Assembly: GCA_002469605.1 (NCBI GenBank)
Contig: DKMV01000303.1
Span: 478-8,674, forward strand
Direction: 5' to 3'
Length of the DNA: 8,197 bases
Origin: Leclercia sp. UBA7405
GTDB lineage: Bacteria > Pseudomonadota > Gammaproteobacteria > Enterobacterales > Enterobacteriaceae
Under the pieces are notes generated by a model. It ran no database searches. It was given only the letters and a program-made list of their open reading frames with translations, and was not told where the DNA came from. Positions 7,743 through 8,197 of this stretch are shown in pieces. Position numbers and translations under genes: made by a program. The first letter of the stretch is position 1. Every line of letters begins with the position of its first letter.

Positions 7743-7820
7743 ATGAAAGCGTTTCAGAACAGTGAGTTAAGTCATTATTTTGCGAACTCGTTGTTTTCGA
7801 AAGTATCCAGACGCCTGTGA
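7743..7820 (+). CDS. Possible small leader ORF upstream of rluB (unverified)
   Basis: A 25-codon ATG-to-TGA frame starting [13 protein letters not shown] and ending SKVSRRL. It ends 23 bases before the rluB ATG. It is basic at its C-terminus and has no membrane segment or known motif. I do not recognise it. No Shine-Dalgarno is visible before the ATG; the preceding bases are CCATGCCATGAACC. It could be chance in an AT-rich leader. It is listed because its TGA (7818-7820) falls in the loop of the 7812-7825 hairpin, which would suit coupling to rluB. Confidence 0.2.
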   Translation: MKAFQNSELSHYFANSLFSKVSRRL

Positions 7821-7825
7821 AGGCG
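7812..7825 (+). promoter_or_regulatory. Small hairpin ahead of the rluB ribosome binding site
   Basis: CGCCT and AGGCG form a perfect 5-bp stem around a GTGA loop, a GNRA-type tetraloop. It ends 7 bases before the AAGGA ribosome binding site (7833-7837). The pairing is seen directly; any effect on rluB translation is inference. Confidence 0.45.
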
Positions 7826-7843
7826 ACACCTGAAGGAAGCTCA

Positions 7844-8197
7844 ATGAGCGAGAAATTACAGAAAGTGCTGGCGCGTGCTGGCCACGGCTCACGCCGTGAA
7901 ATCGAAACCATTATCCAGGCAGGACGCGTCAGTGTGGATGGCAAAATCGCCACCCTGGGCGATCGTGTGGAAATCGTACCCGGGTTGAAGATCCGTATTG
8001 ACGGGCACCTGATTTCGGTAAAAGAGTCTGCGGAGCAGATCTGCCGTGTGCTGGCCTATTACAAGCCGGAAGGGGAGCTGTGCACCCGTAACGATCCGGA
8101 AGGCCGCCCGACGGTCTTCGATCGCCTGCCAAAACTGCGCGGCGCGCGCTGGATTGCGGTGGGGCGTCTTGACGTCAACACCTGCGGCCTGCTGCTG
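7844..8197 (+). CDS. rluB: 23S rRNA pseudouridine(2605) synthase (partial, C-terminus outside window)
   Basis: RluB converts uridine 2605 of 23S rRNA (E. coli numbering) to pseudouridine in the peptidyl transferase region. The window holds the first 118 codons with no stop; the protein is nearly 300 residues in E. coli. Residues about 1-60 are the S4 RNA-binding domain ([17 protein letters not shown], then [15 protein letters not shown]). Next comes the start of the RsuA-type catalytic domain with [20 protein letters not shown] and [12 protein letters not shown], which carries the catalytic aspartate D110. Lengths and residue numbers line up with E. coli RluB without gaps. The ATG is set by AAGGA 6 bases upstream and by the conserved start [13 protein letters not shown]. 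In E. coli it follows yciQ; here it follows the yciO terminator after a long leader, so it probably has its own promoter. Confidence 0.97.
   Translation, partial: MSEKLQKVLARAGHGSRREIETIIQAGRVSVDGKIATLGDRVEIVPGLKIRIDGHLISVKESAEQICRVLAYYKPEGELCTRNDPEGRPTVFDRLPKLRGARWIAVGRLDVNTCGLLL

Larger units (their letters stand above)
7467..7843 (+). other. Intergenic spacer between yciO and rluB (no yciQ)
   Basis: This 377-base stretch is more AT-rich than its neighbours and contains no recognisable full gene. E. coli K-12 has yciQ (a predicted membrane protein) here; I see no remnant of it. Contents are: a 5-bp inverted repeat GTCAT/ATGAC (7515-7532); -10-like words TATAAA (7563-7568), TAAAAT (7664-7669) and TAGTAT (7675-7680), none with a convincing -35 box at the right distance; an 8-base direct repeat GAATCATT (7651-7658 and 7691-7698); a tandem CCATGAA (7734-7747); a 25-codon frame (7743-7820); and a small hairpin (7812-7825) before the rluB ribosome binding site. 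The rluB promoter is presumably within it. Confidence 0.7.

Noticed and set aside
7335..7953. Minus-strand frames of 70 and 96 codons over the yciO end, the spacer and the rluB start
   Set aside because: They overlap conserved genes and a terminator, have no ribosome binding site or known motif, and the second covers the rluB N-terminus.
1..8197. A hidden novel system: CRISPR, toxin-antitoxin, mobile element, tRNA or phage attachment site
   Set aside because: Nearly all bases belong to conserved core genes or known regulatory sites; I saw no repeat array, transposase, terminal inverted repeats or tRNA-like fold.

Overview
The window is ordinary chromosomal DNA from a gamma-proteobacterium of the Enterobacteriaceae. 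The evidence is gene content and order, near-identity of the proteins to the E. coli K-12 versions as I remember them, and a trp operator that reads the same as E. coli's. The coding regions look GC-rich and the TrpL leader peptide (MTAYFSLHGWWRTS) differs from E. coli's. Together these point to a relative such as Enterobacter, Klebsiella or a neighbouring genus, but I cannot fix the genus by eye.

Region 1 (1-5847, minus strand) is the tryptophan biosynthesis operon, read right to left. It runs: promoter with overlapping TrpR operator (5811-5847), attenuator leader with the 14-residue peptide trpL (5741-5785), terminator hairpin (5671-5696), trpE, the trpG-trpD fusion, the trpC-trpF fusion, and trpB. 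trpB runs off the left edge with about 25 codons missing, and trpA would be expected beyond it. Genes are packed tightly: trpE/trpGD overlap by one base, trpGD/trpCF are 3 bases apart, and trpCF/trpB are 10 bases apart. The enzymes take chorismate to anthranilate (TrpE plus the TrpG domain), then to phosphoribosyl-anthranilate (TrpD domain), CdRP (TrpF domain), indole-glycerol phosphate (TrpC domain) and tryptophan (TrpB with TrpA).

Region 2 (about 5848-7466, plus strand) diverges from the trp promoter. It is a two-gene unit: rnm (yciV/trpH, a PHP-domain RNase) overlapped by 4 bases by yciO (Sua5/YciO/YrdC family). It closes with a strong intrinsic terminator.

Region 3 (7467-8197, plus strand) is a 377-base spacer and then the first 118 codons of rluB, a 23S rRNA pseudouridine synthase. 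In E. coli K-12 yciQ sits between yciO and rluB; it is absent here. The spacer has an unverified 25-codon reading frame whose stop codon falls in the loop of a small hairpin just upstream of the rluB ribosome binding site.

I found no mobile element, CRISPR array, tRNA, rRNA or novel defence-like system. The most interesting parts are the details of the attenuator, the missing yciQ and the rluB leader.
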